A DNA stretch of 6,225 bases from Dehalococcoidia bacterium (GTDB lineage Bacteria > Chloroflexota > Dehalococcoidia > GIF9 > AB-539-J10), in contig DAOUTC010000072.1 of the NCBI GenBank assembly GCA_030626915.1, positions 1 to 6,225 on the forward strand, read 5' to 3'. Below, piece by piece: positions 5,549 through 6,225 of the stretch. A program made the position numbers and the translations under genes. Position 1 is the first letter of the stretch; every line of letters begins with the position of its first letter. The notes below the pieces were generated by a model. The model was not told the DNA's origin and made no database searches. It worked only from the letters and a program-made list of their open reading frames with translations.

Positions 5549-5671
5549 ATGAGCAGAAAAGAAAGACCCTCAAGAAAATCCAACAAGTTTGCAGCCATAG
5601 GAATAATTATTCTTCTTATTTTGATTGCAATAGCAGTGGGACTATCCAGAACCTTAAGGTGGTTTGATTGA
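5549..5671 (+). CDS. Possible small single-span membrane protein (40 residues)
   Basis: An ATG at 5549-5551, directly after an in-frame TAG (5546-5548), opens a 40-codon frame closed by TGA at 5669-5671. The product has a strongly basic N-terminus (MSRKERPSRKSNK), one hydrophobic segment (about residues 14-32, FAAIGIIILLILIAIAVGL) and a short basic C-terminal tail (RTLRWFD). This is the normal plan of a small membrane protein with the N-terminus inside, and such order is unlikely in random sequence. I do not recognise a family. No clear Shine-Dalgarno precedes the ATG, and the promoter region is shared with the divergent DUF711 gene. Confidence 0.5.
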   Translation: MSRKERPSRKSNKFAAIGIIILLILIAIAVGLSRTLRWFD

Positions 5672-5720
5672 TCCAGAGATAGATTCTACTTACGAGGCTG
5701 AATGCTGGCAATTTCTTAGT

Positions 5721-5774
5721 GAGATTGCTTCGTCGCTAGCGCTCCTCGCAATGACAGGGAAGAATGCAATGACA
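5721..5774. repeat. Interspersed repeat GAGATTGCTT...CTCGCAATGACA with a partial tandem copy
   Basis: The unit spans 5721-5756. It begins GAGATTGCTTCGTCGC and ends CTCGCAATGACA, with ATTGC (5724-5728) pairing with GCAAT (5748-5752) and a CGCTAGCG palindrome between them. Its end is then repeated: GCAATGACA occurs at 5748-5756 and 5766-5774, each followed by RGGAAG, giving an 18-bp tandem step. Fragments of the same family occur at 4124-4135 and 6172-6225. This type of short palindromic repeat is scattered through many bacterial genomes and is non-coding. Confidence 0.65.
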
Positions 5775-5853
5775 AGGAAGGAGGCGGTGTGTCATTACTC
5801 ATATGAACGAATTTGCCCCTTTGCTCATTTGGTGATTTAATACTAAGAAGAAA

Positions 5854-6159
5854 ATGGCAATAGCAGAGATAAGCATCGTTCCTTTAGGAACCAAAACTCC
5901 TTCGGTTAGCAAATATGTGGCTCGAGCGGTTAAAGTCTTGCAACAGGAGAAAGATATAAAATACGAAATAACCGCTATGGGGACGATTATAGAGGGTGAC
6001 CTGGACAAAATTCTAATGGTGGCGAAGAAGATGCATGAAGCAACCTTCAATGAGGGAGTCGCCAGAGTGATAACGACAATTAAAATAGATGAGCGGCGAG
6101 ATAAGGCCTTGAGCATGAAAGGTAAGCTGGACTCGCTGAGAAGAGAATTGGAGCGTTAA
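5854..6159 (+). CDS. MTH1187/YkoF-type thiamine-binding protein
   Basis: This 101-residue protein matches the MTH1187 (Thiamine_BP, formerly DUF77) family along its whole length, with a ferredoxin-like fold. Visible hallmarks are the first strand MAIAEISIVPLGT (1-13), then SVSKYVARAVKVL (17-29), strand IKYEITAMGTIIEGDLD (35-51) with the conserved GT and EGD, helix KILMVAKKMHEATF (52-65), and RVITTIKIDERRDK (70-83). Family members bind thiamine or related pyrimidines and form oligomers in the cytoplasm; whether the role is storage, transport support or sensing is unsettled. The length is that of the single-domain form, half that of the two-repeat YkoF. The ATG is preceded by a weak purine-rich AAGAAG. 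No TPP riboswitch is recognisable upstream and no thiamine transport gene is in view, so the role here comes from the family alone. Confidence 0.93.
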   Translation: MAIAEISIVPLGTKTPSVSKYVARAVKVLQQEKDIKYEITAMGTIIEGDLDKILMVAKKMHEATFNEGVARVITTIKIDERRDKALSMKGKLDSLRRELER

Positions 6160-6171
6160 GTTAGTGGGCGA

Positions 6172-6225
6172 GAGATTGCTTTGCGGAGCTTGTCCTGAGC
6201 ACTATGAGATTCTTCGGTCGCTTTA
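6172..6225. repeat. Interspersed repeat, variant copy running to the window edge
   Basis: GAGATTGCTT (6172-6181) is identical to the start of the repeat at 5721. It is followed by GGAGCTTGTCCTGAGC and then GAGATTCTTCGGTCGCTT (from 6205), a second related start. The end of this unit lies outside the window. It begins 13 bases after the stop of the thiamine-binding protein gene, and no other gene is visible here. Confidence 0.5.

Noticed and set aside
5787..5840. 17-codon GTG frame after AAGGAGG upstream of the thiamine-binding gene
   Set aside because: The Shine-Dalgarno is only two to three bases from the GTG, the frame is very short, and it shows no leader-peptide pattern such as a codon run with an attenuator.
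5672..5853. TPP riboswitch before the thiamine-binding gene
   Set aside because: I looked for the conserved thi-box blocks (CTGAGA-type) and found none; the gap holds interspersed repeat DNA.
5799..6116. 105-codon minus-strand frame opposite the thiamine-binding gene
   Set aside because: It is antisense to a gene recognised along its full length, has an implausible composition and no family resemblance.

Overview
The window looks like a piece of a bacterial chromosome of moderate to low GC. My best guess is an uncultured member of the Chloroflexota, possibly Dehalococcoidia. The basis is the mix of genes (a compact FeoAB pair with a DtxR-type regulator, a DUF711 protein, a stand-alone MTH1187-type thiamine-binding protein) and short interspersed repeats of the type ending in CTCGCAATGACA. 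This placement is an inference; no rRNA or other marker gene is present.

Left part (1-3886) is a minus-strand iron-uptake locus, read from right to left. It holds a DtxR/MntR-family metal-dependent repressor (3321-3815), feoA (3019-3261), feoB (1311-3017, GTG start one base after the feoA stop) and a 349-residue exported protein with a gluzincin-like zinc-protease layout (244-1293). Two copies of one 20-bp palindromic operator, TTGTTAG-N6-CTAAC-WW, are visible. One lies just in front of feoA (3281-3300) and one in front of the regulator (core 3834-3853), immediately downstream of a good -35/-10 promoter. The simplest reading is that the regulator represses itself and feoAB when metal (probably ferrous iron) is plentiful. 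Beyond the protease-like gene, still on the minus strand, lie a perfect 14-bp palindrome, a possible 40-residue ORF and the first 18 codons of a ribbon-helix-helix protein that runs off the left edge.

The middle (3887-4310) has no convincing gene. It holds a cluster of GC-rich palindromic repeats (two inverted copies and a third degenerate copy), a CTCGCAATGACA repeat end and a stretch that may be a decayed mobile element.

The right part (4311-6225) holds a more AT-rich minus-strand DUF711 (UPF0210) gene, a divergent small ORF for a 40-residue single-span membrane protein (5549-5671), and a plus-strand MTH1187/YkoF-type thiamine-binding protein gene (5854-6159). Interspersed repeat copies lie at 4124-4135, 5721-5774 and 6172-6225 and bracket these genes. 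These three genes show no obvious functional link to the iron locus.
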